Positions 11,094 through 21,757 are shown, counted from the stretch's first letter. The stretch is DNA of 64,000 nucleotides from Propionivibrio sp. (GCA_003249625.1 QKII01000307.1:5515-69514); one strand, 5' to 3'. Notes: generated by a model from the sequence alone, not told the origin. Translations and numbers: made by a program.

Positions 11094-11152
11094 GGTCTAC
11101 CTGGGAAAGAGCAGAAACGGAAAAATCTGCTTGAAAACAACGGGAAGTGCGC

Positions 11153-11158
11153 ATTATC
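11153..11158 (-). promoter_or_regulatory. putative extended -10 element of the purL promoter
   Basis: Read on the minus strand this is TGGGATAAT, an extended -10 with a TG dinucleotide in the correct position, about 60 bases before the purL start codon. No good -35 box lies 17 bases upstream, which extended -10 promoters tolerate. No purine riboswitch is visible in the leader. Confidence 0.3.
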
Positions 11159-11239
11159 CCAGATTGTCCAGCGGTACGCGAGATGATGGCGGGTCGGACC
11201 GTCCCGGGCGCCCCTCGCGCAACCAGTGATGCAGGCAGC

Positions 11240-11416
11240 TTAGTCTGTGGCGTCAGCGACAGAGGACGCCGCCACGACGTGCTCAGCAGCCGGCGACGGT
11301 GACTCCGGCACCTCCCATGGCCGGCCACAGCCGATACAGCGATTGGTCTCAGGATTCACGCGGCAAATGCCGGCACAAACGTAGAACGGCTCCGTCTTCA
11401 TGGTGGTTTCGCTCAT
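11240..11416 (-). CDS. small cysteine-rich protein, DUF1289-like
   Basis: A 58-residue ORF starting MSETTMKTEPFYVC. It contains CAGIC, then eight residues, then C and CIGC: a CX3C-X8-CX2C pattern like a small metal-binding knuckle, followed by GRPWEVPE. The spacing is identical to that of the DUF1289 gene upstream, whose stop its ATG overlaps (ATGA), so the two are translationally coupled and probably diverged from a tandem duplication. The C-terminal third is Ala/Ser/Val-rich and looks unstructured. DUF1289 has no firmly assigned function; metal binding is inferred from the cysteine spacing. Confidence 0.6.
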   Translation of the reverse strand: MSETTMKTEPFYVCAGICRVNPETNRCIGCGRPWEVPESPSPAAEHVVAASSVADATD

Positions 11417-11604
11417 ATACCCTTTTCCCGCCGTTTGATTTCATCGAGGATCGCCCGCTTTTGTGAATCCGAAGCGGTTCCCCAGGCCAGAATCTCGTCA
11501 AGCGTGCGATGACAGCCGCAACACACCCCTGTGCTTTCATCAAGACAGCACCGATTGACGCACGGTGAGGCAACGGAATCGTTATCAGGACGAAATGGCG
11601 ACAT
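11413..11604 (-). CDS. DUF1289 family protein
   Basis: 63 residues with the full DUF1289 pattern: SPCVNRC, LDESTGVCCGCHRTLDEI, W, and a KRAILDEIKRRE helix at the end. Four conserved cysteines (CX3C-X8-CX2C) probably bind a metal. It is the first gene of a two-gene unit with the 58-residue cysteine-rich ORF and is transcribed divergently from the hydroxyacid oxidase gene. An alternative reading frame runs through the same stretch but lacks family similarity. Confidence 0.85.
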   Translation of the reverse strand: MSPFRPDNDSVASPCVNRCCLDESTGVCCGCHRTLDEILAWGTASDSQKRAILDEIKRREKGI

Positions 11605-11700
11605 GGAAACAAATGAAGAATCGAGGCGATGGGACTCGGAGTGGCTTGGTCGACAAAAGTTCGCGCCGAATCGAACAATCGGTCAAACCACTTTATTTTT

Positions 11701-11744
11701 CGCTCCTGCTATGTCATCGTACGTCTGATGACATAGCAGGAGCG
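11701..11744. repeat. perfect 18-bp inverted repeat covering the ribosome-binding site of the hydroxyacid oxidase gene
   Basis: Arms 11701-11718 and 11727-11744 are exact reverse complements, separated by 8 bases. The right arm contains AGGAG (11738-11742), the only Shine-Dalgarno candidate for the ATG at 11754. In a plus-strand transcript that includes both arms, the stem would hide the ribosome-binding site. There is no T-run after it on the plus strand, and a run of A rather than T after it on the minus strand, so it is not an ordinary terminator. It could instead be an operator. Confidence 0.7.
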
Positions 11745-11753
11745 TTGGACGAC

Positions 11754-12905
11754 ATGACACGATCGCTAAACACCTTCCTGAGCCTCGACGACTTCGAAAA
11801 AGCCGCCCGCCGCAAGTTGCCCCGCCCCCTGTTCGGCTACGTGGAAGGCGCCACCGAAAACAATATGAGCCTGCACGACAACCGCCGGGTGTTCGAGGAA
11901 ATCCTCTTCCGACCGCGCGTGCTGGTCGACGTCTCGGCCCGCGAACAATCAATCGACCTGTTCGGCACCCGCTACTCTGCGCCCTTCGGCATCGCGCCGA
12001 TGGGCATCTGCTCGCTGACCGGCTATCGCGGCGACCTGGCGCAGGCCTGCGCCGCGAAAAAGGCGGGCATCCCGATGGTACTCAGCAGTTCGGCGCTGAT
12101 CCGCATGGAAGAGGTCGTCGAAAGGGCACCCGGCACGTGGTTCCAACTCTATGTGCCGCGCCACGAGGCGGCGGTCGATGCGCTCGTCGACCGCGTGGCG
12201 CGCGCCCGCATCGATGTACTGGTCGTAACTGTCGATTCGGCGGTGGTACCCAACCGGGAAAACAACGTGCGAAACCGTTTCAAGACGCCGCTCGAACCCA
12301 ACCTGCGTCTGCTGTGGGACGGCATCACCCATCCACGCTGGTCGGTAGGGACGTTCCTCCGTACTATCGTCCGGCACGGCGTCCCGCATTTCGAAAACAA
12401 CACGGCGGAACGCGGCACGTCGCTGATTGCGAAAAATGTCGAACGCGATTTCAGCGGACGCGAGTATCTCGACTGGAAAGCCATCGAACGCATGCGCCAG
12501 CGCTGGAAAGGCACGCTGATACTGAAGGGTATTCTGCATCCGGACGACGCGCGACGCGCCAGTGAGATCGGCATCGACGGTCTGATCGTTTCAAACCACG
12601 GCGGCCGCCAACTCGACGGTTCGCTCTCGCCGATGCGTGCCTTGCCGGCAATCGTCGATGCGGCAGGAAAACAGACGGTGATGATCGACAGCGGTTTCCG
12701 TCGTGGCACTGACATACTAAAGGCACTGGCGCTCGGCGCACATTTCGTCTTCGTCGGACGACCGTTCAACTACGCGGCCACCATCGCGGGCGAGGCCGGC
12801 GTAACGCATGCCATCAAACTCTTGCGTGACGAAATTCACGCAGACATGGGGCTGCTCGGAATCAACCGGCTCGCCGAACTCACGACTGACCATCTGCATC
12901 GCTAA
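11754..12905 (+). CDS. FMN-dependent alpha-hydroxyacid oxidase/dehydrogenase (LldD/glycolate oxidase family)
   Basis: 383 residues from ATG 11754. It is an (beta/alpha)8 flavoenzyme that oxidises L-2-hydroxy acids such as lactate, glycolate or mandelate to 2-oxo acids. The catalytic histidine is in SNHGGRQLD, and the FMN phosphate site is in DSGFRRGTDILKAL and GRPF near the C-terminus. The N-terminal FGYVEGATENN segment is typical. The exact substrate cannot be read from sequence. A D-2-hydroxyacid dehydrogenase follows 16 bases downstream, so the pair probably handles the same 2-oxo/2-hydroxy acid from both sides. The ribosome-binding site lies in a strong inverted repeat, which suggests translational control. 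Confidence 0.88.
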   Translation: MTRSLNTFLSLDDFEKAARRKLPRPLFGYVEGATENNMSLHDNRRVFEEILFRPRVLVDVSAREQSIDLFGTRYSAPFGIAPMGICSLTGYRGDLAQACAAKKAGIPMVLSSSALIRMEEVVERAPGTWFQLYVPRHEAAVDALVDRVARARIDVLVVTVDSAVVPNRENNVRNRFKTPLEPNLRLLWDGITHPRWSVGTFLRTIVRHGVPHFENNTAERGTSLIAKNVERDFSGREYLDWKAIERMRQRWKGTLILKGILHPDDARRASEIGIDGLIVSNHGGRQLDGSLSPMRALPAIVDAAGKQTVMIDSGFRRGTDILKALALGAHFVFVGRPFNYAATIAGEAGVTHAIKLLRDEIHADMGLLGINRLAELTTDHLHR

Positions 12906-12921
12906 GCGGAGAACGACCACA

Positions 12922-13872
12922 ATGGAAAAGCGCCCCATCCTGCAAATCGGCAACCTGCTCCCCGCCCTCGAAGACGAATTGCGCGAGCGCTATGCCGTGA
13001 CCCGTCTTGAAAATGCAACCGATTCCAACGCATTCCTGGCAGCGCATGGCGGCGAATTCGTCGGTGTCGCAACGTCGGCTCTGTCCGGCGTTTCTGCCGC
13101 ACAGATCGCGGCGATGCCCAATTTGCGCATAATCTCGTGCTTTGGCGTCGGCGTCGACAAGATCGCCATGCCAGACGCCCGGGCACGCAACATTCCGGTC
13201 GGCTACACGCCGGACATCCTCAACGATTGCGTGGCCGACACGGCGATTGCGTTGATCCTCGACGTCGCCCGATCCACACCGGAAGCTGACCGTTACGTGC
13301 GTTCAGGCACGTGGGCCGAGCGTGGGCCGAACAGCTTCCACCTTGGGCGCAAGGTCAGCGGCGCACGCTTGGGCATTGTCGGCTTGGGGCGCATCGGCAA
13401 GACCATCGCACGCCGCGCCACAGGCTTCGACATGGACATCCGCTACCACGCTCGTAACGCGGTGCCCGATACATCATGGACTTACGAGAAATCTCTGCCC
13501 GATCTGGCACGCTGGGCCGACTTCCTGGTGGTCATCACTGCCGGCGGCCCAGACACGCACCACCTGATCGACGCCGACGTCCTCGACGCACTCGGCCCGC
13601 GCAGTTTCCTGATCAACGTTTCGCGGGGTTCTGTCGTCGACGAAGAGGCGCTGATCCACGCACTGAAAGAGAAACGCATTGCCGGAGCCGGGCTGGATGT
13701 CTTCGAGAACGAGCCCTTCGTTCCCGATGCGCTGCTGGCTCTGGACAATGTCGTCCTGTTGCCGCATATCGCCAGCGCAACCGAGGAGACGCGCCTCGCC
13801 ATGGCCCAACGGGTCATCGACAACCTCGAGTTGTTTTTCGCCGAAGGGCGGCTGCTGTCGGAGGCGCCGTAA
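12922..13872 (+). CDS. D-isomer-specific 2-hydroxyacid dehydrogenase (glyoxylate/hydroxypyruvate reductase-like)
   Basis: 316 residues from ATG 12922, preceded by a GCGGAGA ribosome-binding site. The NAD(P)-binding Rossmann motif is GIVGLGRIGKTIARR. The catalytic triad is present: Arg in NVSRGSVVDEEAL, Glu in FENEP and His in LLPHIAS. The N-terminal substrate lobe holds the CFGVGVDKI segment. Close families are glyoxylate, hydroxypyruvate and phenylpyruvate reductases. The gene lies between the FMN hydroxyacid oxidase and nnr in one plus-strand unit. Confidence 0.88.
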   Translation: MEKRPILQIGNLLPALEDELRERYAVTRLENATDSNAFLAAHGGEFVGVATSALSGVSAAQIAAMPNLRIISCFGVGVDKIAMPDARARNIPVGYTPDILNDCVADTAIALILDVARSTPEADRYVRSGTWAERGPNSFHLGRKVSGARLGIVGLGRIGKTIARRATGFDMDIRYHARNAVPDTSWTYEKSLPDLARWADFLVVITAGGPDTHHLIDADVLDALGPRSFLINVSRGSVVDEEALIHALKEKRIAGAGLDVFENEPFVPDALLALDNVVLLPHIASATEETRLAMAQRVIDNLELFFAEGRLLSEAP

Positions 13873-13919
13873 GGTTCCGTCGCGCTAGAATGGCAGCTCC
13901 CGCTTCGAGAGCTTCCGCC

Positions 13920-15404
13920 ATGCTGCCCGAGCCACTCTATACCACCGACCTTGTCCGCCGGATCGAAACCGCATTCTCAGAATTTTCGCTGATGCAGCGC
14001 GCAGGCCGCGCTGCTGCCGATCTCGCGTCAGCCATCTGCGCCGATCGCACCCAGCCCGTACTGATCATTGCCGGCCCCGGCAACAACGGAGGCGACGCTT
14101 TTGAAGTTGCACGCATGCTAACCGAGCAACTTTTCGAGACCTGCGTGGTTTTCCTTGGCGACGGATCCCGCCTGCCCCGAGATGCAGCCGCCGCCTATCG
14201 CCGCTTTACCGACGCTGGCGGCACCACACGGAACGACATCCCTTCATCCCAGCACTGGTCGCTGATCGTCGACGGGCTGTTCGGCATCGGCCTCACTCGC
14301 AATATCGAAGGACCGTACGCCGATTTGATCGACCAGGCCAATGCGCTGGCGAAACGCCATGGCTGTCCGCTACTCGCCCTCGATTGCCCAAGCGGACTCG
14401 ATGCCGATACCGGCAGTCTGCATGGCACCACCATCCGCGCCAGCCACACGATCACCTTCATCGCCGCCAAGCCCGGACTGTTCACCGCCGACGGCCCCGA
14501 TTTCTGCGGCAAAGTCAGCGTCGCCTCGCTCGACCTCGACACATCCCGGTTTGATGAACCGCCAGGCCGGACGGTTACACCGCATCTATTCGCCGGCCTG
14601 CTGCAACCCCGCCGTCGCAATTCGCACAAGGGAAGCTTCGGCAACGTGGGCATTCTCGGCGGCTCGACGGGGATGGTCGGCGCAGCGCTCCTGGCTGCTC
14701 GCGCCGCGCTGCGCCTCGGTGGCGGACGTATCTATCTGGGACTGATCGACGAGCGCGCCCCGGCGCTCGACCCGCTGCAGCCGGAGCTGATGATCCGACG
14801 CCCGGACCGGCTGCTTGCGACTGATTTGACTGCTCTGGCCTGCGGACCGGGCATGGGCAACAACGGCGAGGTTATCGCACTGCTGGAAACAGCGTGCCTT
14901 CTGAACATCCCGTTGGTCCTGGATGCCGACGCGCTGAACCGCCTTGCCGAGAATCCAGAACTACACGTCGCCGTCACCGGGCGACACGCGCCTACCCTCC
15001 TCACACCTCATCCCGCAGAAGCGGCGCGCCTGCTCGACTGCTCTTCAGGCGAAATCCAGCGCGATCGGATCGGTGCAGCCTGTCGGCTAGCGACGCGATT
15101 CAATGCTTTCGTCGCACTGAAAGGCTGTGGCACCGTCATCGCGACCCCGGATGGCAACTGGTTCATCAACACCTCCGGCAATCCCGGACTCGCCACGGCT
15201 GGCAGCGGCGACGTGCTCACCGGATTTGTAGCGGCACTCCTCGCCCAAGGCGCCTCCGCACGCGACGCCTTGCTGGCCGCCGTAAACCTGCACGGTGCCG
15301 CGGCCGACCGGCTTGTCGCGGCTGGTGTCGGTCCGATCGGGTTGAGCGCAGGCGAATTGATCGACGCAGCTCGCAGCCACCTGAATTTCTTGACGAAGGC
15401 ATAA
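13920..15404 (+). CDS. nnr: bifunctional NAD(P)HX epimerase / ADP-dependent NAD(P)HX dehydratase
   Basis: 494 residues from ATG 13920; an in-frame ATG at 13890 would add ten residues. This cytoplasmic enzyme repairs hydrated NAD(P)H. The N-terminal YjeF_N epimerase domain (about 1-210) shows GPGNNGGDAFEVARML; the C-terminal ribokinase-like dehydratase domain (about 225-490) shows NVGILGGSTGMVGA and the nucleotide-site motif NPGLATAGSGDVLTG. In many betaproteobacteria the gene sits elsewhere (for example near tsaE); here it follows a nicotinamide-dependent dehydrogenase by 47 bases. Confidence 0.95.
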   Translation: MLPEPLYTTDLVRRIETAFSEFSLMQRAGRAAADLASAICADRTQPVLIIAGPGNNGGDAFEVARMLTEQLFETCVVFLGDGSRLPRDAAAAYRRFTDAGGTTRNDIPSSQHWSLIVDGLFGIGLTRNIEGPYADLIDQANALAKRHGCPLLALDCPSGLDADTGSLHGTTIRASHTITFIAAKPGLFTADGPDFCGKVSVASLDLDTSRFDEPPGRTVTPHLFAGLLQPRRRNSHKGSFGNVGILGGSTGMVGAALLAARAALRLGGGRIYLGLIDERAPALDPLQPELMIRRPDRLLATDLTALACGPGMGNNGEVIALLETACLLNIPLVLDADALNRLAENPELHVAVTGRHAPTLLTPHPAEAARLLDCSSGEIQRDRIGAACRLATRFNAFVALKGCGTVIATPDGNWFINTSGNPGLATAGSGDVLTGFVAALLAQGASARDALLAAVNLHGAAADRLVAAGVGPIGLSAGELIDAARSHLNFLTKA

Positions 15405-15525
15405 TTTTCCCAAGGACGCCCGGAACTCCGAACACGAGAATCAATCAATCGTCCAGTTTTCCGAACGACACGCCGCTTTTCTATTGCGAAGACCTCACAA
15501 ACAGTTGTTTCTGCAAGGTTCGTGA

Positions 15526-16713
<1,188 letters not shown>

Positions 16714-16743
16714 TCCAGCACGGTCTCTCAACCCACCACATGA

Positions 16744-16776
16744 AAAACGGGAGACATTCGTGCCTCCCGTTTTTTT
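16744..16776 (+). terminator. bidirectional terminator between ansB and purF
   Basis: Arms 16744-16753 and 16764-16773 form a 10-bp stem followed by a T-run on the plus strand, and by a shorter T-run on the minus strand. It can end ansB from the left and purF from the right. Confidence 0.88.
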
Positions 16777-16804
16777 CGTTCAACTCCCGCAAGAACCCCG
16801 GTTG

Positions 16805-18331
16805 TCAGCTCCCCTCGGCTTTAAACCCAAGATCGAGCTGGCGCGAACCACCGCCATCGACGACCGCAGCACCGAGCTTGGTTTCGCGGGCCTGCTCGAT
16901 GGCATTGAGATACTCTGGCGTCACGTCGCCCGTCACGTACTGGCCGTTAAAGCAGGAACAGTCGAATTGCGACAAATCGGCCTTGAGTCCCGCGATAGAC
17001 GCTTTCAGCTCGTCCAGATCCTGATACACCAGCGCATCGGCACCAATCTCTTTCGCGATCTCCTCTTCGGAGCGCCCGGTAGCAATCAGTTCGCTGCGCG
17101 TCGGCATATCGATGCCATACACGTTGGGAAAGCGGACGGGCGGCGCAGCCGAGGCAAAATAGACCTTGAGCGCCCCGGCGGCACGCGCCATCTCGACGAT
17201 CTCGTGACTCGTGGTCCCACGTACGATCGAGTCGTCGACCAGCAGGACACGTTTGCCCTTGAACTCCTGACCGACGGTATTGAGCTTCTGACGCACCGAC
17301 TTCCTGCGGATCGATTGCCCGGGCATGATGAAGGTACGCCCGATGTAGCGGTTCTTCACGAACCCCTCGCGATACGGAATACCCAAGCGCTGCGCCAACT
17401 GCATCGCCGCCGGGCGGCTTGAATCCGGGATCGGGATGACCACATCGATATCGTTCGGCAGATCCCGCGCGACCTTGTCGGCAAGATGCTCGCCCATGCG
17501 CAGGCGCGTCTCGTAGACCGAGACACCGTCGATCACCGAATCCGGACGGGCCAGATAGACGTATTCAAAGATGCAGGGCGAGAGCACCGGATTCTCGGCG
17601 CACTGACGGAAATGCAACTGGTGCGACATATCGACAAACAAGGCCTCACCGGGCGCTACGTCGCGAAGCACATGGAATCCCAGCGTATCGAGCGCCACCG
17701 ACTCGGATCCAACCAGGTATTCCGGCCCCTGCGGCGTTTCGTTGACTCCGACGACCAGCGGCCGGATGCCGTACGGATCGCGAAACGCCAACAGCCCGTA
17801 TCCCGCAATCAGCACCACCACCGCGTAGGCGCCCTTGCAGCGACGATGGACGCCAGCAACCGCAGCGAAAATCGTATCCAGGTCGAGCTTGAACCCCTTT
17901 GCCGACTCCTGCAGTTCATGCGCCAGGACGTTGAGCAGAACCTCGGAGTCCGAACTGGTATTGATGTGGCGCAGATCCTGCCGGAACATTTCCTCCTGCA
18001 ACTGCGCCGTGTTGGTCAAATTGCCGTTGTGCGCGAGAACCAAGCCAAATGGCGAGTTGACGTAGAAGGGCTGCGATTCGGCGGAATCCGACGACGAACC
18101 GGCCGTCGGGTAGCGGCAATGACCGATGCCCATATTGCCGGGCAGAGCGCGCATGTTTCGGGTGCGGAATACATCCCGCACCATCCCCGAGCCCTTGTGC
18201 ATGAAAAAGGTGTTGTCCTTGCCCGTCGCGATGCCCGCTGCATCCTGACCGCGATGCTGCAAGACCATCAGCCCATCATAGAGAAGCTGATTGACCGGCG
18301 TGTTCGCCATAACTCCGAGAATACCGCACAT
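16805..18331 (-). CDS. purF: amidophosphoribosyltransferase
   Basis: 508 residues. It catalyses the first committed step of purine synthesis, PRPP plus glutamine to phosphoribosylamine. The N-terminal nucleophile cysteine follows the initiator Met (MCGILGV), the glutaminase domain has YPTAGSSS and LAHNGNLTN, and the PRPP loop of the C-terminal domain is [13 protein letters not shown]. It is the last gene of a minus-strand unit, 9 bases after cvpA, the order seen in many proteobacteria (accD-folC-dedD-cvpA-purF). Confidence 0.98.
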   Translation of the reverse strand: MCGILGVMANTPVNQLLYDGLMVLQHRGQDAAGIATGKDNTFFMHKGSGMVRDVFRTRNMRALPGNMGIGHCRYPTAGSSSDSAESQPFYVNSPFGLVLAHNGNLTNTAQLQEEMFRQDLRHINTSSDSEVLLNVLAHELQESAKGFKLDLDTIFAAVAGVHRRCKGAYAVVVLIAGYGLLAFRDPYGIRPLVVGVNETPQGPEYLVGSESVALDTLGFHVLRDVAPGEALFVDMSHQLHFRQCAENPVLSPCIFEYVYLARPDSVIDGVSVYETRLRMGEHLADKVARDLPNDIDVVIPIPDSSRPAAMQLAQRLGIPYREGFVKNRYIGRTFIMPGQSIRRKSVRQKLNTVGQEFKGKRVLLVDDSIVRGTTSHEIVEMARAAGALKVYFASAAPPVRFPNVYGIDMPTRSELIATGRSEEEIAKEIGADALVYQDLDELKASIAGLKADLSQFDCSCFNGQYVTGDVTPEYLNAIEQARETKLGAAVVDGGGSRQLDLGFKAEGS

Positions 18332-18340
18332 AGTGTTTTC

Positions 18341-18832
18341 CTACCTGAACCGAATCCGTTTGGCCACATCGGGCGGCAACCAGGGCTTGCACGCCACAAC
18401 CGCCGTTTCGAGCGGCGCCGAAAACGCCGCCTCGCTCCACCATTGTTCCTTCGCCAACGACAGCGTTCCGCCCAGCGCCACCAGCGCCAGAACGATCAGC
18501 GTCCCACGCGCCGTGCCGAACAGCACACCCAGCGCACGATCGCTAAGACTCAAACCGAGCGCCTTGAGCAACCCGCGAATTGCCAGGCGAACCAGCGCCA
18601 TCAGCAACAACACGATGACGAAAACCAGTACCCACGCAACAACGATCCGTACCGCTGGATCAGCAATGCCGCCGAGCAGTGCGCTGGCGAACTCCGCCCC
18701 CCACCACCTGGCCGCAAAGAAGGCGAGCACCCAGGCCGCCAGTGCAATGATCTCGCCGACGACGCCGCGCCAGGCACCCAACGCCATCGAGGCAAGCAGG
18801 ATCGTCAATACAACATAATCGAAAACAGTCAT
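18341..18832 (-). CDS. cvpA: CvpA family inner membrane protein
   Basis: 163 residues with four predicted membrane segments, starting FDYVVLTILLASMALGAWRG, the hallmark of CvpA. CvpA is known from colicin V production and envelope-stress or bile tolerance; its molecular role is unresolved. Its start overlaps the end of the SPOR gene by four bases (ATGA), and purF follows at 9 bases. Confidence 0.93.
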   Translation of the reverse strand: MTVFDYVVLTILLASMALGAWRGVVGEIIALAAWVLAFFAARWWGAEFASALLGGIADPAVRIVVAWVLVFVIVLLLMALVRLAIRGLLKALGLSLSDRALGVLFGTARGTLIVLALVALGGTLSLAKEQWWSEAAFSAPLETAVVACKPWLPPDVAKRIRFR

Positions 18833-19536
18833 TGCTTGGCGGCGACCACGCCGTTGACTCCGATCCGTTTCATTTTGTCCAACGCTTTCTGTGCCGCTTC
18901 CTTTGACGGGAAGGGGCCGGCACGCACACGCGTCTTGCGTCCGCCGGGGGTATCGAGCGGCTCGGTGAAGACCCGGACGCCGAGTTCACCAATCTTGGTC
19001 TGCAGTAGCTTGACGTTCCCCGGATTGGCGAATGCGCCGATGAGAATCACGAACTGGCTGTTGGCGGACGACGCGGGATTATCGACCGCTTTGCCACCCA
19101 AAATGGCCGCAGCACGCTGGGCGTCCTTCGCGTCACTCGGATGCGCGGTAACCTTTTCGTTAGTTTTGGCTGGCGCCTTCTCCGGCGGCTTGACTGCGGA
19201 GGCCGGTTTTTCCTGAGGTTTTTCCGGAGCCTTTTCCACTACCCGTTCAGGCGTCTTTTCAGGTCTTTTATCGGTCGCCGTCTCTGCCTGTTTGACCGAC
19301 GGTGGCTCCGCCTCGGCGCCCTTCCTCTCGGCGGCCACCGGCTTCAGGTTCGGCGCAAACGGCGCTTGATCCTGCCCAGGAATGCGAATCTGAACGTCCT
19401 GCAACTGCTGCTTTGGCTCCTCATCCATGACCATCGGCAGAATGATGGCCGCCAGTCCGGCAAATGCCACCGCGCCGACAAGACGACGGCGCGCGCGTTT
19501 TTTCAACTGCAACTGTGCATCAGGGGAATCGGACAT
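18829..19536 (-). CDS. dedD: SPOR-domain cell division protein, DedD-like
   Basis: 235 residues. A short basic cytoplasmic N-terminus (KKRARRRL) and one membrane segment (about 15-35, VGAVAFAGLAAIILPMVM) lead into a Pro/Glu/Lys-rich periplasmic linker with repeated EKxPEK units. A C-terminal SPOR domain of about 80 residues (QFVILIGAFANPGNVKLLQ to the end) follows. SPOR domains bind denuded peptidoglycan at the division septum. Position between folC and cvpA is conserved in proteobacteria. Confidence 0.88.
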   Translation of the reverse strand: MSDSPDAQLQLKKRARRRLVGAVAFAGLAAIILPMVMDEEPKQQLQDVQIRIPGQDQAPFAPNLKPVAAERKGAEAEPPSVKQAETATDKRPEKTPERVVEKAPEKPQEKPASAVKPPEKAPAKTNEKVTAHPSDAKDAQRAAAILGGKAVDNPASSANSQFVILIGAFANPGNVKLLQTKIGELGVRVFTEPLDTPGGRKTRVRAGPFPSKEAAQKALDKMKRIGVNGVVAAKQ

Positions 19537-19590
19537 TGCTAAATCGACAATCGGTAGCGGGAAGAGTAAGAGCCGGGAACACCCGGGGAG

Positions 19591-20874
19591 TCAGGAGTCC
19601 TGTTTGATCTCGTGCAGGACGGCGGCAACAGTGACGAACGATCCGAAGGCGACGATTCTATCATTTTCCCCGGCCTCGCCGACAGCGCGCCGGAGGGCAT
19701 CGCGCACAGAAACGAAGCATTCCATCTCACCACCGAGACCCCCAGCCTGCACGACTGCTGCAAGAACCTCCGCGGCAGCACCGCGCGGGCCTTCCAGACT
19801 AGCCAGCAACCAGACATCGACGTTGCCGGCCATCGCCCGCAACGCACCTGCAACGTCCTTATCCGCCAGCATACCCACCACAGCGAACGTCCGACCGGAG
19901 TTTTTGTGAGCCGAAAGCGTCTGCGCCAGACCGGCCACTGCCTGTGGATTATGCGCGACGTCGATAATGATTTCGGGCCGCTCGCTGACACGCTGGAAAC
20001 GCCCAGCCAGACGAACCTCCCGCAAACCTCGCTCAACAGCTTCGTTAGACACGGGCAACCTATCCCGAAGACAATCGATGACGGCCAGCACCGCGGAAGC
20101 GATCCCCAGTTGATGCGCTCCAGCCAGCGCCGGCAGGGGCAGAAAATCCCGTTGCATTCCCCGTTTGTTCCAGCACGCCCAGCCGTCACCGCGCGTTGAA
20201 AAACCGAATTCGCGCCCGATCAACCGAAAATCTGCTCCGATCTCCTCAGCGTATTGCAGCAACGATCGGGGCGGATCAACGTCGCCGCAGATCGCCGGTC
20301 TGCCTTCGCGAAAAATTCCGGCTTTCTCGTAGCCAATCGCTTCCCGGGTTTGCCCAAGCCAGTCGGTATGATCAAGGGCAATGCCAGTAACCACCGAGAC
20401 GTCGCCGTCGTAGATATTGACTGCGTCGAGACGCCCCCCCAGCCCCACTTCGAGAATGACCAGATCGACCGCCTGCTCCGCAAATACCTCCCATGCCGCA
20501 AGCGTGCCGAACTCGAAGTAGGTCAGTGCGCAATTTCCGGCCGCCTGCCGCGCGGCCTCGACGCGAGCAAAGGCCGCACACAAGGTTTCGTCGCCGACAG
20601 GTACACCGTCGGTCCGCACACGCTCGTTGTAGATCAGCAGGTGCGGTGAGGTGTAGCAACCCACACGGTAGCCGGCAGCACGATAGATCGATTCCAGATA
20701 GGCGCATGTCGATCCCTTGCCATTGGTCCCACCAACAATGACGACCGGGCACGTTTGCCGCTGCTGCAGAATCTGCTTGACGCGTTCAGCGCGATCCAGG
20801 CCGAGTTCAATCCCGGCCTGCCCTTTTGGATGCAGTCCTTCGAGGTGAGCAAGCCAGTCCGAGAGCGTTATCAC
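19591..20874 (-). CDS. folC: dihydrofolate synthase / folylpolyglutamate synthase
   Basis: 427 residues. It adds glutamate to dihydropteroate and extends the glutamate tail of folates. The Mur-ligase-like ATP site is [15 protein letters not shown] near residue 50; [13 protein letters not shown] and DHTDWLG follow, and the C-terminal ligase domain has DVAHNPQA. The start overlaps the accD stop region by four bases, and the SPOR gene follows after 54 bases, so it belongs to the accD-purF unit. Confidence 0.96.
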   Translation of the reverse strand: MITLSDWLAHLEGLHPKGQAGIELGLDRAERVKQILQQRQTCPVVIVGGTNGKGSTCAYLESIYRAAGYRVGCYTSPHLLIYNERVRTDGVPVGDETLCAAFARVEAARQAAGNCALTYFEFGTLAAWEVFAEQAVDLVILEVGLGGRLDAVNIYDGDVSVVTGIALDHTDWLGQTREAIGYEKAGIFREGRPAICGDVDPPRSLLQYAEEIGADFRLIGREFGFSTRGDGWACWNKRGMQRDFLPLPALAGAHQLGIASAVLAVIDCLRDRLPVSNEAVERGLREVRLAGRFQRVSERPEIIIDVAHNPQAVAGLAQTLSAHKNSGRTFAVVGMLADKDVAGALRAMAGNVDVWLLASLEGPRGAAAEVLAAVVQAGGLGGEMECFVSVRDALRRAVGEAGENDRIVAFGSFVTVAAVLHEIKQDS

Positions 20875-21740
20875 GCGGCAACCGGCGCCTTTTGCAGAAG
20901 ACCGAGCAACTTCGCCAGCATATCCTTCAGTTCCCGACGATCGACGATCATGTCGACAGCCCCTTTGCCGAGCAGGAATTCGGCGCGCTGGAACCCTTCC
21001 GGCAATTTCTGGCGTACGGTCTGCTCAATCACGCGCGGACCGGCGAAGCCGACCAGCGCGCCCGGCTCGGCGATGACGATGTCGCCGAGGAAAGCGAACG
21101 AGGCGGATACGCCGCCCATCGTCGGATCGGTCAGAACGGAGATGAACGGCAGCCGGGCGTCTGCCAGACGTCGCAGCGCCGCCGTTGTCTTGGCCATCTG
21201 CATCAGCGAGAACAACCCCTCCTGCATGCGCGCCCCGCCAGAGGCGGCGATGCAAAGAAAAGGCATGCGCTGCTCGACTGCCAGTTGCACGCCGCGCACG
21301 AAGCGCTCGCCGAGCACCGAGCCCATCGAACCGCCCATGAACTCAAACTCGAACGCCGCGACCACCAACGGCAGCGTCTTCAGCCGCCCTTGCATCACCA
21401 CCAGCGCATCGGTTTCGCCGGTCGACTTCGCCGAGTCGGCCAGACGCTCCGTGTAGCGCTTGCTATCGTGAAAATGCAGGGGGTCGGCGGGCCGCACGTC
21501 GGCACCGATCTCGAAACGCTCCTCGGGATCGAGCAGAAGATCGAGACGTGCCCGCGCGGCAAGGCGGTTGTGGTGCCCGCATTGCGGGCAGACCTGCTGG
21601 TTTTTCTCCAGGTCGGCCGCGTACAGCACCGCGTCACACGCCGGGCACTTGCTCCACAGTCCTTCGGGCAGAACGCTCTTGCGCTGTCCGGCGCCCGGAC
21701 TGCGCTTGATTTTCGGCACTACCTGGTTCAACCAACTCAT
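20871..21740 (-). CDS. accD: acetyl-CoA carboxylase carboxyltransferase, beta subunit
   Basis: 289 residues from ATG 21740, chosen because of its GGAGGG ribosome-binding site and the typical [11 protein letters not shown] start; longer in-frame starts read into the upstream gap. AccD pairs with AccA to move the carboxyl group from biotin to acetyl-CoA. A four-cysteine zinc ribbon (CPAC .. CPQC) lies at about 34-56, followed by the crotonase-fold core with [13 protein letters not shown] and [12 protein letters not shown]. It sits 17 bases after trpA. Confidence 0.97.
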   Translation of the reverse strand: MSWLNQVVPKIKRSPGAGQRKSVLPEGLWSKCPACDAVLYAADLEKNQQVCPQCGHHNRLAARARLDLLLDPEERFEIGADVRPADPLHFHDSKRYTERLADSAKSTGETDALVVMQGRLKTLPLVVAAFEFEFMGGSMGSVLGERFVRGVQLAVEQRMPFLCIAASGGARMQEGLFSLMQMAKTTAALRRLADARLPFISVLTDPTMGGVSASFAFLGDIVIAEPGALVGFAGPRVIEQTVRQKLPEGFQRAEFLLGKGAVDMIVDRRELKDMLAKLLGLLQKAPVAA

Positions 21741-21757
21741 CGCACGGCCCTCCGCAC

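Noticed and set aside
8994..11186. Open frame of 730 codons on the plus strand opposite purL
   Set aside because: Shadow of a GC-rich gene: Arg/His/Gly-rich with no domain character, no ribosome-binding site, lies fully antisense to purL.
11701..11744. Inverted repeat as a transcription terminator
   Set aside because: No T-run on either strand after the stem, and it lies between divergent genes where no terminator is expected.
17486..19216. Open frame of 576 codons on the plus strand across purF, cvpA and dedD
   Set aside because: Crosses three real genes on the other strand; Gln/Arg-rich and featureless.
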